From positions 4,774,001 to 4,838,000 of the forward strand of contig NZ_CP033019.1 of NCBI RefSeq assembly GCF_003667705.1: 64,000 nt of DNA, in the 5' to 3' direction. Below, one piece after another: positions 18,943 to 28,530 of the stretch (position 1 is the first letter of the stretch; each line of letters begins with the position of its first letter). The stretch is from Janthinobacterium agaricidamnosum (GTDB lineage Bacteria; Pseudomonadota; Gammaproteobacteria; Burkholderiales; Burkholderiaceae_D). Position numbers and translations under genes: made by a program. The notes under the pieces were generated by a model. The model worked only from the letters and a program-made list of their open reading frames with translations. It made no database searches and was not told where the DNA came from.

Positions 18943-19641
18943 TCAGGACACGGGCACGGCGGTCCGACCGCTACGCTGCTCCACCACGATCAGCCCGCCC
19001 AGCAGCGCCAGCGGCACGGCCAGCGCCGCGAAACCGAAGACCAGGTAGCCAAAGCCGGCAGCGATGGCGCCCAGCGCAAAGGCCAGCAGCGGCCAGAAAA
19101 ACTTCCCGCAGCGCGCACGCGTGCCCCCATCGGCCGCGCCGCGCAGCACGTCGACGGTGTCGAGCACGATCTGCGTCACGTTCCCCGTCATCATGGAGGT
19201 GGGCGCCAGATGCGCCAGCAGCAGACGGCTGGTGGCGCTGTGCACACCCATGGCGGCCGTGCCCAGCAAGCCGGCCAGCATCGCCAGCGTGCCCACTTCC
19301 TTGCCGACCGGCTCGGCCAGCACGCCGAACACCATGAAACCAGCCAGCAAGATCCATTGCAGCAGGAAGGCCAGGGTCAGCGCCGGACCGCCGCGGCGCT
19401 CGATGGCCAGCACCATCAGGCGCGTGGCGACGATGCCGGCGATAAAGGCGGGAAAGGCGAGGATTTTCAGCAGGATGGGGATGCGCGTCGGTTCGGCCAG
19501 CGCGGCGCCGATCAGCACGAAGTTGCCCGTGACATGGGCGGTAAACAAGCCGAACAGGGCGATGAAGCCCAGCGTATCGACATACCCGGCCAAAAAGCCC
19601 AGGCTGGTGCCGTATAAACGGCTGTGTGGTGCTTGATCCAT
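18943..19641 (-). CDS. DUF1275 (YoaK) family membrane protein
   Basis: The protein has 232 residues and six to seven hydrophobic segments. The pattern SLGFLAGYVDTLGFIALFGL, then FTAHVTGNFVLIG and TSMMTGNVTQIVLD, is the DUF1275 signature. The ATG at 19641 has a GGAGTCC site; an upstream ATG at 19764 would add 41 residues with no hydrophobic pattern. The gene ends 8 bases before the start of the propeller kinase on the same strand, so they may form an operon. The transported or sensed compound is unknown. Confidence 0.88.
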   Translation of the reverse strand: MDQAPHSRLYGTSLGFLAGYVDTLGFIALFGLFTAHVTGNFVLIGAALAEPTRIPILLKILAFPAFIAGIVATRLMVLAIERRGGPALTLAFLLQWILLAGFMVFGVLAEPVGKEVGTLAMLAGLLGTAAMGVHSATSRLLLAHLAPTSMMTGNVTQIVLDTVDVLRGAADGGTRARCGKFFWPLLAFALGAIAAGFGYLVFGFAALAVPLALLGGLIVVEQRSGRTAVPVS

Positions 19642-19886
19642 GAGGACTCCCTGCGATGCGGTAAACCGCGATAAAAAATGCATCCGGACGCATGCCCAGC
19701 CGCTACTGCCGGCATGGTAATCCATGTCGCGTGCCGCCGCACCCGCCCTTAGACCAGTCGGCACGCCGCCATACCTGCCCTACCTGATCTTTTGACCCGT
19801 GTCCGCTCCCGAGCCCTGGGCTACACTGGACGCAGATCCTGGCCGCGCCCCGGCCTCCCCCCGCATTGCCACCATGGAGCCGCATC

Positions 19887-21761
19887 ATGACCGAACCGAC
19901 CCTTTCCTCCGCCGCGCCGCTGATACTGATCAACGGCTGCTTCCACACCGTCGACAAGTCGTGCCCGCAGGCGAGCGCCGTGGCCATCGCCGACGGCAAA
20001 TTCCTCGCTGTCGGCGATGCCGACGACGTCATGCGCCACCGCAAGCCGGACAGCCGCGTGATCGACCTCGGTGGCCGCACCGTCATTCCCGGCCTGAACG
20101 ACTCGCACCTGCACCTGATCCGCGGCGGCTTGAACTACAACCTGGAACTGCGCTGGGAAGGCGTGCCCTCGCTGGCCGACGCCCTGCGCATGCTCAAGGA
20201 TCAGGCCTTGCGCACGCCGAACCCGCAGTGGGTGCGCGTGGTCGGCGGCTGGAACGAATTCCAGTTCGCGGAAAAGCGCATGCCGACCTTGGATGAAATC
20301 AACGCGGCCGCGCCCGACACCCCCGTCTTCATCCTGCACCTGTACGACCGCGCCTTGCTGAACCGCGCGGCCCTGCGCGTGGTCGGCTACGACAAAAATA
20401 CGCCGAACCCGCCCGGCGGCGAAATCGTGCGCGATGCTGCCGGCAACCCGACGGGCATGCTGATCGCGCGGCCGAACGCGATGATACTGTATGCGACCCT
20501 GGCCAAGGGCCCGACCTTGCCGCGCGAACTACAAGTCAATTCCACGCGCCAGTTCATGCGCGAACTGAACCGCCTCGGCATCACCAGCGCCATCGATGCG
20601 GGCGGCGGCTTCCAGAATTATCCGGAAGACTACGCGGTGGTCGAGGAACTGGCGCAAAAGGAGCAGCTGACCATCCGCATCGCCTACAACCTGTTCACGC
20701 AAAACAAGGGCCGCGAACTGGAGGATTTTGAAAAATGGACGGAGATGGTCACGCCGGGCCAGGGCGACGATTACTACCGCCATAACGGCGCCGGCGAAAT
20801 GCTGGTGTTTTCCGCCGCCGACTTCGAGGATTTCCTTGAGCCGCGCCCGGACCTGGCGCCCGGCATGGACGACGAACTGGAAAAGGTGGTGCGCCACCTG
20901 GTCTCCAAACGCTGGCCCTTCCGTCTGCACGCCACCTACGACGAATCGATCGACCGCATGCTGACGGTCTTTGAAAAGGTCAACCGCGATATCCCATTCG
21001 ACGGTCTGCACTGGATGTTCGACCACTGCGAAACCATCACGCCGAAAAACATCGACCGGGTCAAGGCGCTGGGCGGCGGCATCGCCATCCAGCACCGCAT
21101 GGCCTTCCAGGGCGAATACTTCGTCGACCGCTACGGCGCGGAAGCGGCCAAGGCCACGCCGCCGATCGCCCGCATGCTGGCCTCGGGCGTGCCCGTGGGC
21201 GGCGGCACGGACGCCACCCGGGTCGCCAGCTACAACCCGTGGACGGCGCTGTACTGGCTGGTATCGGGCCGCACCGTGGGCGGCTTGCGCCTGTACGACG
21301 CGGGCAGCCGTTTGTCGCGCGACACGGCGCTGGAACTGTGGACGGCGGGCAGCGCCTGGTTCTCGAGCGAGCAAGGCAAGAAGGGCCGCATCCAGGAAGG
21401 CATGCTGGCCGACCTGGCCGTGCTGAGCGCGGATTTTTTCAGCATCGATGAAGAGGCGATCAAGTCGATCGAATCGGTGCTCACCATCGTCGGCGGCAAG
21501 ATCGTCTACGGCCAGGCGGAATTTTCCCATCTGGCGCCGCCAGCCATCCCCGTGCTGCCCGACTGGTCGCCCGTGAAAAACGTGGCCGGCCACTACCGCG
21601 CCGCGCCGCCGCAAAAGACCAGCGCCATGCAACAGCACCAGTGCCAGGGCGCCTGCGGCGTGCACGCCCACGCCCACGACGTGGCGCGCAAGAGTTCCGT
21701 ACCCGTCTCCAGCCACTCCGGTTTCTGGGGCGCGCTGGGGTGCAGCTGCTTTGCGTTTTGA
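19887..21761 (+). CDS. YtcJ-type amidohydrolase family metalloenzyme
   Basis: The enzyme has 624 residues of the amidohydrolase superfamily. The metal-binding HxH is His74/His76 (LNDSHLHLIRGG); later motifs are FRLHATYDE, MFDHCETITP and the GGTDATRVASYNPW aspartate loop. A beta-sandwich domain brackets the barrel. The C-terminal tail is Cys/His-rich (QQHQCQGACGVHAHAH) and ends in FWGALGCSCFAF, which I remember in other members. GGAG stands 7 bases before the ATG. The porin start lies 9 bases after the stop, so substrate entry and hydrolysis may be coupled. The substrate is unknown. Confidence 0.86.
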   Translation: MTEPTLSSAAPLILINGCFHTVDKSCPQASAVAIADGKFLAVGDADDVMRHRKPDSRVIDLGGRTVIPGLNDSHLHLIRGGLNYNLELRWEGVPSLADALRMLKDQALRTPNPQWVRVVGGWNEFQFAEKRMPTLDEINAAAPDTPVFILHLYDRALLNRAALRVVGYDKNTPNPPGGEIVRDAAGNPTGMLIARPNAMILYATLAKGPTLPRELQVNSTRQFMRELNRLGITSAIDAGGGFQNYPEDYAVVEELAQKEQLTIRIAYNLFTQNKGRELEDFEKWTEMVTPGQGDDYYRHNGAGEMLVFSAADFEDFLEPRPDLAPGMDDELEKVVRHLVSKRWPFRLHATYDESIDRMLTVFEKVNRDIPFDGLHWMFDHCETITPKNIDRVKALGGGIAIQHRMAFQGEYFVDRYGAEAAKATPPIARMLASGVPVGGGTDATRVASYNPWTALYWLVSGRTVGGLRLYDAGSRLSRDTALELWTAGSAWFSSEQGKKGRIQEGMLADLAVLSADFFSIDEEAIKSIESVLTIVGGKIVYGQAEFSHLAPPAIPVLPDWSPVKNVAGHYRAAPPQKTSAMQQHQCQGACGVHAHAHDVARKSSVPVSSHSGFWGALGCSCFAF

Positions 21762-21770
21762 GGCATGGTG

Positions 21771-22859
21771 ATGCGTGTATTCTCATGCGCTGCCGGCGCC
21801 CTGGCGCTGGCGGCCGCCCTGCCCAGCCATGCGCAGGAAAACGTGCAGCTGTACGGCCGCCTGAACGTGGCGCTCGAAACGCTGCACTCGTCCGGCAGCG
21901 GCGACAGCGTGCAGCGCGTCTCCAACAACCGCTCCGTGCTCGGTTTTCGCGGCAGCGAAGACCTGGGCGGCGGCTGGCAGGCCCTGTTCCAGGTCGAGGG
22001 CACCCTGGCACCCGACTCGGGCGCCGGCAGCCTGGCCGCGCGCGACACGCGCGTCGGCATTGCCGGACCGTGGGGCACGCTGTTTGGCGGCAACTGGACC
22101 CTGCCCTACAACAGCGCCACATCCGCGCTCGACCCGTTCTACCCCACAACGGCCGGCTACATGAGCTTGATGGGCAATGGCTCCGCCTCGAACGATAGCA
22201 ATACCAGCAACACCTACTCGTTCGACCGGCGCCAGCAGAATAGCCTGCATTACTGGTCGCCGCCATGGCAGGGCTGGTCGCTGCGCGTGGCGCGCGGCAT
22301 GGGGGAAGAGCGGCCCGCCAGCGGCGCGCATCCGGCACTGACTTCGGCCGCATTGATCTACGACGGCGGCGCCCTGTACGCCACCCTGGCGCAGGAAGAC
22401 CATCACGACTACCAGGGACGCGGGCTGACCGACCGTGGCAGCAAGCTGGCGATCGCCTGGCGGATCGACAGTGCCACGCAGCTGGCGGTGGCAGTGGAAA
22501 GCCTGCGCTATGCGACGCCCACGGGTGAGCTGCGCCGCCGCACGGCCTACTTTTCCGCCACGCGCCAGTTCGGCCCCCATGGCTTGCGTTTCGGCCTGGC
22601 GCATGCCCAAAGCGCCAGCGGCGGCGCGCTGGAAACCATCGGCACGGTGCGCGCGGGAACCGGTACGGGCGCCACCCACGCCACCGCCGGCTACGACTAC
22701 CAGCTGTCGAAACGCAGCAGCCTGTATGCCTACTACACACGCCTGGCCAACGGCAGCAACGGCGTCGCCGACTTTGCCATCAACAGCCTGGGACGCGACG
22801 CAGCAACCAAGGGCGCCACCTTGTCGGGCGTGACGCTGGGAATCCGGCACAATTTCTGA
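21771..22859 (+). CDS. Gram-negative porin
   Basis: The outer-membrane beta-barrel has 362 residues: a signal peptide cleaved after PSHAQ, then the porin start ENVQLYGRLNVALETL, GFRGSEDLGGGWQALFQVEG, the constriction-loop stretch and a C-terminal GVTLGIRHNF ending in phenylalanine, as required for barrel assembly. The ATG at 21771 has GAGG at proper spacing; the ATG at 21765 sits too close to it. It follows the amidohydrolase by nine bases and so probably shares its transcript. It allows diffusion of small solutes. Confidence 0.93.
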   Translation: MRVFSCAAGALALAAALPSHAQENVQLYGRLNVALETLHSSGSGDSVQRVSNNRSVLGFRGSEDLGGGWQALFQVEGTLAPDSGAGSLAARDTRVGIAGPWGTLFGGNWTLPYNSATSALDPFYPTTAGYMSLMGNGSASNDSNTSNTYSFDRRQQNSLHYWSPPWQGWSLRVARGMGEERPASGAHPALTSAALIYDGGALYATLAQEDHHDYQGRGLTDRGSKLAIAWRIDSATQLAVAVESLRYATPTGELRRRTAYFSATRQFGPHGLRFGLAHAQSASGGALETIGTVRAGTGTGATHATAGYDYQLSKRSSLYAYYTRLANGSNGVADFAINSLGRDAATKGATLSGVTLGIRHNF

Positions 22860-22957
22860 GCCACGATTTCCAATACGGCGGTTTTCGTGGACAACCCCGC
22901 GCGCGGCGGGTACAGTCAGCAATCGGCAACCAGGGCAGGCATCCACGGACAAACATC

Positions 22958-23785
22958 ATGAAGCGAGCACCAACGCCAGCGCGCAGCGACTGGGTCAAGT
23001 GCGCCGAACCGGTGCAAGGAGTCGAACGCATCGAGGCATGGTTCAAGGGCAAGGCCTATGCCATGCACCGCCACGACACTTACGCCATCGGCCGCACGCT
23101 GGCGGGCGTGCAGCGTTTCAGCTACCGCCGCGGCCAGCGCGACAGCCTGCCCGGCAATACCATGATCCTGCATCCCGACGAGGCGCACGATGGCCAAGCG
23201 GGCACCGACGCCGGCTTCCGCTACCGCATGCTGTATATCGAACCGGCGCTGCTCCAGGATGTGCTGGGCGGACGCGCGCTGCCCTTCATTGAAGGTGGCG
23301 TGTCGACCGATTCCCGCCTGGCGGCGGCCACGTCCGCCTTGCTGCCGCACGACGGCCACCCGCTCGAAGCGCTGGAACAGAGCGAGGCGCTGGCCGAGCT
23401 GGCGCATGCGCTGGCGGCGGCGGCCGGCACACCGGCGCAACGTCCAAAAGGCGACTTCCTGGCGGCGCGGCGCGCGCGCGACTATTTGCAGGCGCACTGC
23501 ACCCACGCCGTCACCCTGGCGCAGCTTGAAGCGGCAACGGGACGCGACCGCTGGAGCCTGTCGCACGACTTTCGCGTGTTCTATGGCACCAGCCCCTACC
23601 GCTATCTGACGATGCGGCGCCTGGAGAGGGTGCGGCGCCTGCTGCTGGCAGGCAGCACGCTCGCCTCGGCCGCCATGGCCGCGGGCTTTGCCGACCAGAG
23701 CCACATGACGCGACATTTCCTGAAAACCCATGGACTGACGCCTGGCCGCTGGCTGCGCTACGCCAGCGGCATCGGCCAGGACTGA
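22958..23785 (+). CDS. AraC-family transcriptional regulator
   Basis: The protein has 275 residues. The N-terminal half is a cupin-like ligand-binding domain (HRHDTYAIGRTLAGVQRFSY), the C-terminal 100 residues hold two helix-turn-helix motifs; the second is ASAAMAAGFADQSHMTRHFL followed by KTHGLTPGRW, the AraC signature. It lies on the same strand downstream of the porin, and before a small cupin gene. It may control the amidohydrolase-porin unit, although no binding site is apparent. Confidence 0.93.
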   Translation: MKRAPTPARSDWVKCAEPVQGVERIEAWFKGKAYAMHRHDTYAIGRTLAGVQRFSYRRGQRDSLPGNTMILHPDEAHDGQAGTDAGFRYRMLYIEPALLQDVLGGRALPFIEGGVSTDSRLAAATSALLPHDGHPLEALEQSEALAELAHALAAAAGTPAQRPKGDFLAARRARDYLQAHCTHAVTLAQLEAATGRDRWSLSHDFRVFYGTSPYRYLTMRRLERVRRLLLAGSTLASAAMAAGFADQSHMTRHFLKTHGLTPGRWLRYASGIGQD

Positions 23786-23862
23786 AAACACCCACGATCG
23801 TTCAATACGGCCGGCAGGCGCCTGCGTATTCTGGCTGTATCGCCACTTGAACGGAGCACAGC

Positions 23863-24273
23863 ATGACTATCACCATCACCACGCGCGGCCAGGGCCGGTC
23901 CATCGACCTGGCAGGCAAGGTCTCCCTGTTAGAGGGGCACTGGCAGCCGCGCGTCATCGCCGAAATGAATGACTACCAATTCAAGGTCGTCAAGGTACTG
24001 GGCCAATTCCAATGGCACCGGCACGCCGATACGGATGAAACCTTCATCGTGCTGGACGGCGAATTGCACATCGCCCTGCGCGGCCCTGGCTACGCGGAAG
24101 GACACGCCATCGTGCTCACTACCGGCCAGATGGCCGTGGTGCCCAAGGGTGTCGAACATAAACCGTGCGCCCTCGCCGAAACCAGGCTGCTGCTGATCGA
24201 GCCGCGCGGCGTGGTCAACACGGGCGACGGCGACGCGGGCGAGCGCACTGTGGAGAACGATCAGTGGATTTGA
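23863..24273 (+). CDS. Small cupin-domain protein
   Basis: The 136-residue protein is a single cupin barrel: motif 1 is FQWHRHADTDETFIVLDGEL (two His and a Glu, a probable metal site) and motif 2 is MAVVPKGVEHKPCALAE. Such small cupins bind metals and small molecules and can act as isomerases, dioxygenases or sugar binders; the sequence does not decide. A GGAGCACAGC sequence precedes the ATG. It is 77 bases after the AraC gene on the same strand. Confidence 0.86.
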   Translation: MTITITTRGQGRSIDLAGKVSLLEGHWQPRVIAEMNDYQFKVVKVLGQFQWHRHADTDETFIVLDGELHIALRGPGYAEGHAIVLTTGQMAVVPKGVEHKPCALAETRLLLIEPRGVVNTGDGDAGERTVENDQWI

Positions 24274-24293
24274 AGCAGGAAAGATAACAGTGA

Positions 24294-24337
24294 CAAAAAC
24301 AAAAAACCCGCTGACTTTTGCAAGTCAGCGGGCTTTC
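24294..24337 (-). terminator. Intrinsic terminator of the tRNA-Thr gene
   Basis: CCCGCTGACTT (24307-24317) and AAGTCAGCGGG (24322-24332) form an 11-bp stem with a 4-base loop. On the minus strand it is followed by a long T-run (complement of the A-run at 24295-24306), a textbook rho-independent terminator just after the tRNA. It may also stop the cupin transcript. Confidence 0.88.
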
Positions 24338-24347
24338 TGATGAAACC

Positions 24348-24423
24348 TGGTGCCGTTGGCCGGAATCGAACTGGCGACCTTCACATTACGAATGTGCTGC
24401 TCTACCAACTGAGCTACAACGGC
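24348..24423 (-). tRNA. tRNA-Thr (anticodon CGT)
   Basis: A complete 76-base tRNA with encoded CCA. The acceptor stem is perfect (GCCGTTG with CAACGGC). The D stem is GCTC/GAGC, and the anticodon loop TTCGTAA gives anticodon CGT, reading ACG threonine codons. The top pair of the anticodon stem is G27-A43, as in E. coli thrW; the T stem has an A52-C62 mismatch. It lies between the cupin gene and fbp; no integrated element uses its end. Confidence 0.96.
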
Positions 24424-24540
24424 GAAGACCCACATTCTACAAACAATGCACAAAATTTGCTAGTGTCAACGCGAACTTTTTTGCATTTTTTTAGCAGCCC
24501 GGCTGCGGGCCGCTGAAAATCGTGGAAAAGTGCGGCTTTT

Positions 24541-25542
24541 TTACTCGGCGTGATACGCGGTGACGCGGGCCACTTCGTCCTTCGAGCCGAGGAAGACGGG
24601 CACGCGCTGGTGCAGCTTGTGCGGGGCGATGTCCATGATGCGCTGCTGGCCGTCGGTGGCCGCGCCGCCGGCTTGCTCGACGATGAAGGCCATCGGGTTC
24701 GCTTCGTACATCAGGCGCAGCTTGCCCGGCATCGAGGTGTCGCGCAGGTCGGCCGGGTACATGAAGATGCCGCCGCGGTTCAGGATGCGGTGCACGTCGG
24801 CCACCATCGAGGCGATCCAGCGCATGTTGAAATTGGTGCCGCGCGGGCCCGTGTCGCCGGCCAGCAGTTCGTCGACATAGCGCTTCACGGGCGGATGCCA
24901 GTGGCGCGCGTTCGACATATTGATGGCGAATTCCTTCGTCGTCGGCGGAATCTGCATATTGCTTTGCGTGAGGACCCACGAACCCATCTCGCGGTCCAGG
25001 GTGAAGCAATTCACGCCATTGCCGAAGGTCAGCACCAGCATGGTTTGCGGGCCGTACACGGCGTAACCGGCCGCCACTTGCTTGCTGCCCGCCTGCATGA
25101 AATCCTGCTCGGTCGGCTGCCCCATGCCGTCCGGCGCCTTCAGTACCGAGAAAATGGTGCCGATCGAGACGTTGACGTCGATGTTCGACGAGCCATCCAA
25201 CGGGTCGAACAGCAGCATGTATTCGCCCTTCGGATAGCGGTTCGGGATAGGGTGGATCGATTCCATTTCTTCCGACGCCATGGCCGCCAGGTGGCCGCCC
25301 CATTCGTTCGCTTCGAGCAAAATCTCGTTGGAGATGATGTCGAGTTTTTTCTGTACTTCGCCCTGCACGTTTTCCGTATCGGCCGTGCCCAGCACTTCCC
25401 CGAGGGCGCCCTTGCCGACGGCGTGGCTGATGGTTTTGCAGGCGCGCGCGACGACTTCGATCAGCAGGCGCAGTTCGGCCGGAATGCTGTTGTTCGAGCG
25501 CTGCTCTTCAACCAGGTATTGCGTAAGACTGATGCGTTTCAT
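24541..25542 (-). CDS. fbp: Class I fructose-1,6-bisphosphatase
   Basis: The enzyme of 333 residues hydrolyses fructose 1,6-bisphosphate to fructose 6-phosphate in gluconeogenesis. The metal and phosphate site is [20 protein letters not shown] (about residues 108-127), with an upstream glutamate pair in ASEEMESI. Length and motif agree with bacterial class I enzymes. The start ATG has AAGGGGTTTC upstream. The gene stands alone between tRNA-Thr and pepN. Confidence 0.97.
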   Translation of the reverse strand: MKRISLTQYLVEEQRSNNSIPAELRLLIEVVARACKTISHAVGKGALGEVLGTADTENVQGEVQKKLDIISNEILLEANEWGGHLAAMASEEMESIHPIPNRYPKGEYMLLFDPLDGSSNIDVNVSIGTIFSVLKAPDGMGQPTEQDFMQAGSKQVAAGYAVYGPQTMLVLTFGNGVNCFTLDREMGSWVLTQSNMQIPPTTKEFAINMSNARHWHPPVKRYVDELLAGDTGPRGTNFNMRWIASMVADVHRILNRGGIFMYPADLRDTSMPGKLRLMYEANPMAFIVEQAGGAATDGQQRIMDIAPHKLHQRVPVFLGSKDEVARVTAYHAE

Positions 25543-25586
25543 GAAACCCCTTAGTTAGTGTTTTAAATACGTCTCGTGCGGTGATT

Positions 25587-25622
25587 GTCGGCTTACGCGC
25601 CGTTGGCGCTAAGCCGACCTAC
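25587..25622. repeat. Dispersed GTAGGTCGG palindrome, copy 2
   Basis: GTCGGCTTA and TAAGCCGAC form perfect arms around CGCGCCGTTGGCGC, which itself pairs, and CTAC follows. It is an inverted relative of the next copy 16 bases on, so the two make a composite palindromic pair between pepN and fbp. Confidence 0.72.
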
Positions 25623-25638
25623 GAAATCATGACGCCGT

Positions 25639-25673
25639 GTAGGTCGGATCAGCCCGCAGGGCGTCATCCGACA
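25639..25673. repeat. Dispersed GTAGGTCGG palindrome, copy 3
   Basis: GTAGGTCGGAT begins this copy, and GTCATCCGACA ends it; the two halves are related but imperfect. It lies just 5 bases beyond the pepN stop codon. Confidence 0.68.
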
Positions 25674-25677
25674 GCCG

Positions 25678-28332
25678 TCAATTGGCCAATGCCTTGGAAA
25701 CGACTTCCATCACGTCGTTCGACAAACTGGCCTGGCCGGCGACTTGCTCCAGCGCCGTGCGCATGTGGTTTTGCAGCGCCGGCACGTAACGGCGCCAGCG
25801 GTCCATGGAGCGCGCCAGGCGCGCGGCCACCTGCGGATTCAGGGCATCGAGCGCGATGACCTGCTCGGCCCAGAAGGCGTAGCCGCTGCCGTCGGACGCA
25901 TGGAATTGCGATGGATTGCCGTTGGTGAAATTGAAGATCAGGCTGCGCGCGCGGTTCGGATTTTTCAAGGTGAAGGCCGGATGCGTCATCAGCTGGCGCA
26001 CGGCTTGCACGTCGGTCGTCGGCGCGGCCGCCTGCATGGCGAACCACTTGTCGACCACCAGCGCCTCGTTCTCGAAGTCGGCATAGAAGCTGGTCAAGGC
26101 CGCCTGCGCATGCGGCTGCGAGCCGGAATGAATCAGCGCCGCCAGCGCCGCGGCGCGGTCCGTCATGTTGCCGGCATTGTCGAACTGCAGCCGCGCCAGG
26201 TCCAGCTCCGCCGCTTCGGGCGCGATCAGCAGATACGACAGGGCCAGGTTTTTCAGCGCGCGCTTGCCGGCCGACAGGGCGTCGGGGCTGTAGTCGCCCG
26301 GCGTCTGGTTGGCGTGGTATTGCGCCAGCAATTCAGGTTTCAGGGCTGCCGCGATGGTGCGGCGCATGAACTGGCGCGCCGCATGGATCGCCTGCGGGTC
26401 GACTTGCGCCATGCGCTCGGCGATGATGGTTTCCGACGGCAGGATCAGGGCCAGCTCGCGGAAGGCAGGATCGAGGGTGTCGTCGGCCAGCAAGGCGCGC
26501 TGCGCTGCGATGAAGGTGTCGTCCAGCGCCAGGGTCTCGCCGGCGGCGACGGCGGCGGTCAGTTTCAGCAGGCGCTCCATGGCCAGGCGCTGGCCCGCTT
26601 CCCAGCGGTTCACGGGATCGCTGTCGTGGCGGAATAGGTGCAGCAGCTCCGCATCGGTATAGCCGTATTCGAGCACCACGGGCGCGGAAAAATCGCGCAG
26701 CAGCGATGGCACGGGTTCTTCCGTCACATGCGTGAAACGGAAGGTCTGCGACGCCTGCGTCAATTCCAGCACGACGCTGGCAGCGCCGTTCGACGCCACG
26801 CCATCCACGTGCAGCGGCAGGTCGCTGCCATCGGCAGCCAGCAAGCCAACGGTGACGGGAATGTGGAAAGGCAGTTTTTTCGGCTGGCCCGGCGTGGCGG
26901 GGCAGCTTTGCGCCAGGGTCAGCTCGAACGTCCGGCTGGCGGCGTCGTAGCGCGTGGAAGCGGTGACGACGGGCGTGCCGGCCTGGCTGTACCAGCGTTC
27001 GAACTGGCTGAAGTCGCGGCCATTTGCGTCCGCCATGGCGGCGCGGAAGTCGTCGCACTGCACGGCCTGGCCATCGTGGCGTTCGAAATACAGGTCCATG
27101 CCCTTGCGGAAACCGTCGCGGCCCACGAGGGTCTGGTACATACGCACCACTTCGGCGCCCTTCTCGTAGATGGTGACCGTATAAAAGTTATTGATCTCGA
27201 CGAAAGAGTCGGGACGCACGGGATGGGCCATCGGGCCCGCGTCTTCGGGGAACTGCGCCTGGCGCAGGGTACGCACCTGGTCGATGCGCGTGACGGCGCG
27301 GCCCGTGTCCGTGCCGATCATGTCGGCCGAGAATTCCTGGTCGCGGAATACCGTCAAGCCTTCTTTCAGCGACAGCTGGAACCAATCGCGGCACGTCACG
27401 CGGTTGCCGGTCCAGTTATGGAAGTATTCGTGGCCCACCACCGCTTCGATGCCCGCGTAATCGACGTCGGTCGCCACGCGCGGATTGGCCAGCACGTACT
27501 TGGTGTTGAAGATGTTCAGGCCCTTGTTTTCCATGGCGCCCATGTTGAAGTCGCCCACGGCGACGATCATGAAACGATCGAGGTCCAGCTCCAGGCCGAA
27601 GCGCTCCTCGTCCCAGCGGATCGAGTTTTTCAGCGACTGCATGGCGTAATCGGTCTTATCGAGGTTGCCCTCTTCCACCCACACCTGCAGCAGCACTTCG
27701 CGGCCGGACTTGAGCGTGTAGTGTTCTTCCTGGCATACCAGGCGCGCGGCGACCAGCGCGAACAGGTAGGACGGTTTCTTGAACGGGTCTTCCCACTTGG
27801 CGTAATGGCGGCCATCGCCCAGGTCGCCCTCTTCGATCAGGTTGCCATTCGATAGCAGCACCGGATAGCGTTCCTTGTCGGCGCGCAGCATGACCGTGTA
27901 CTTGGCCATCACGTCCGGGCGGTCCGGGAAGAAGGTGATGCGGCGGAAGCCTTCCGCTTCGCACTGCGTGAAGAAATTATGGTTCGACACGTACAGGCCG
28001 GACAGCGAGGTATTGTCCTGCGGCGCCAGCACGGTCTCGATATCGAGCAGCACCTCGTCCGGGGCCTTGGGGATGGTCAGCATGCCTGCCGTCAGCTTGT
28101 ATTGCGACGGTTTCAGCAGCTTGCCATTCAGGCGTACCAGCACCAGTTCGATGTGTTCGCCGTGCAATTCGATGCTGCGGCTGGTGCTGGCCGGGTTGTG
28201 GCGCATGCGGATCCGGCTCGCCACCACTGTGCGGGCGGGATCAAGATCGAAACCAAGTTCGACGCTGTCGACCAGGAAGCTGGGCGGCGTGTAATCTTTG
28301 CGGTAAATCGTCTGAGGGCTGTCTGTGCGCAT
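25678..28332 (-). CDS. pepN: Aminopeptidase N (M1 family)
   Basis: The zinc aminopeptidase of 884 residues removes N-terminal residues from peptides in the cytoplasm. The zinc site is HEYFHNW with the downstream glutamate in LKEGLTVFRD, and the substrate N-terminus is bound by the GAMEN box (NMGAMENKGLNIF). Domains run as usual: beta-rich N-terminal domain, catalytic domain and the long helical C-terminal domain from about residue 550. Length fits E. coli PepN (870). It is monocistronic. Confidence 0.97.
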   Translation of the reverse strand: MRTDSPQTIYRKDYTPPSFLVDSVELGFDLDPARTVVASRIRMRHNPASTSRSIELHGEHIELVLVRLNGKLLKPSQYKLTAGMLTIPKAPDEVLLDIETVLAPQDNTSLSGLYVSNHNFFTQCEAEGFRRITFFPDRPDVMAKYTVMLRADKERYPVLLSNGNLIEEGDLGDGRHYAKWEDPFKKPSYLFALVAARLVCQEEHYTLKSGREVLLQVWVEEGNLDKTDYAMQSLKNSIRWDEERFGLELDLDRFMIVAVGDFNMGAMENKGLNIFNTKYVLANPRVATDVDYAGIEAVVGHEYFHNWTGNRVTCRDWFQLSLKEGLTVFRDQEFSADMIGTDTGRAVTRIDQVRTLRQAQFPEDAGPMAHPVRPDSFVEINNFYTVTIYEKGAEVVRMYQTLVGRDGFRKGMDLYFERHDGQAVQCDDFRAAMADANGRDFSQFERWYSQAGTPVVTASTRYDAASRTFELTLAQSCPATPGQPKKLPFHIPVTVGLLAADGSDLPLHVDGVASNGAASVVLELTQASQTFRFTHVTEEPVPSLLRDFSAPVVLEYGYTDAELLHLFRHDSDPVNRWEAGQRLAMERLLKLTAAVAAGETLALDDTFIAAQRALLADDTLDPAFRELALILPSETIIAERMAQVDPQAIHAARQFMRRTIAAALKPELLAQYHANQTPGDYSPDALSAGKRALKNLALSYLLIAPEAAELDLARLQFDNAGNMTDRAAALAALIHSGSQPHAQAALTSFYADFENEALVVDKWFAMQAAAPTTDVQAVRQLMTHPAFTLKNPNRARSLIFNFTNGNPSQFHASDGSGYAFWAEQVIALDALNPQVAARLARSMDRWRRYVPALQNHMRTALEQVAGQASLSNDVMEVVSKALAN

Positions 28333-28483
28333 AGGGATTTGGGTGGGAGCGGAGGCAAAAGCCTATTTTACCAACACCAGCCGCCGATAGTCGCGATTCA
28401 GCTCAGGAATGTTGGATTCCCTTACACGCCGACATACCAGGTAACATTCTGTAATAATGAATAGAAACAAATAGAACTATTCT

Positions 28484-28489
28484 TATAAT
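28484..28489 (+). promoter_or_regulatory. Possible -10 element for the DUF4136 gene
   Basis: A perfect TATAAT stands 42 bases before the ATG in an unusually AT-rich stretch (28445-28500). No good -35 element is seen at the usual distance, so activity may depend on an activator or UP-type sequence. This is a motif call only. Confidence 0.35.
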
Positions 28490-28530
28490 ACCAAGCGATG
28501 AATTGCGTCTACTAATCAGGAGGTCATGCA

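Noticed and set aside
16886..19048. Plus-strand open frame of 720 codons across the propeller kinase
   Set aside because: Antisense to a convincing sensor kinase with intact motifs; composition is that of a shadow frame.
24348..24423. tRNA-Thr as an integration site
   Set aside because: No integrase, no repeated tRNA end, and both neighbours are ordinary chromosomal genes.
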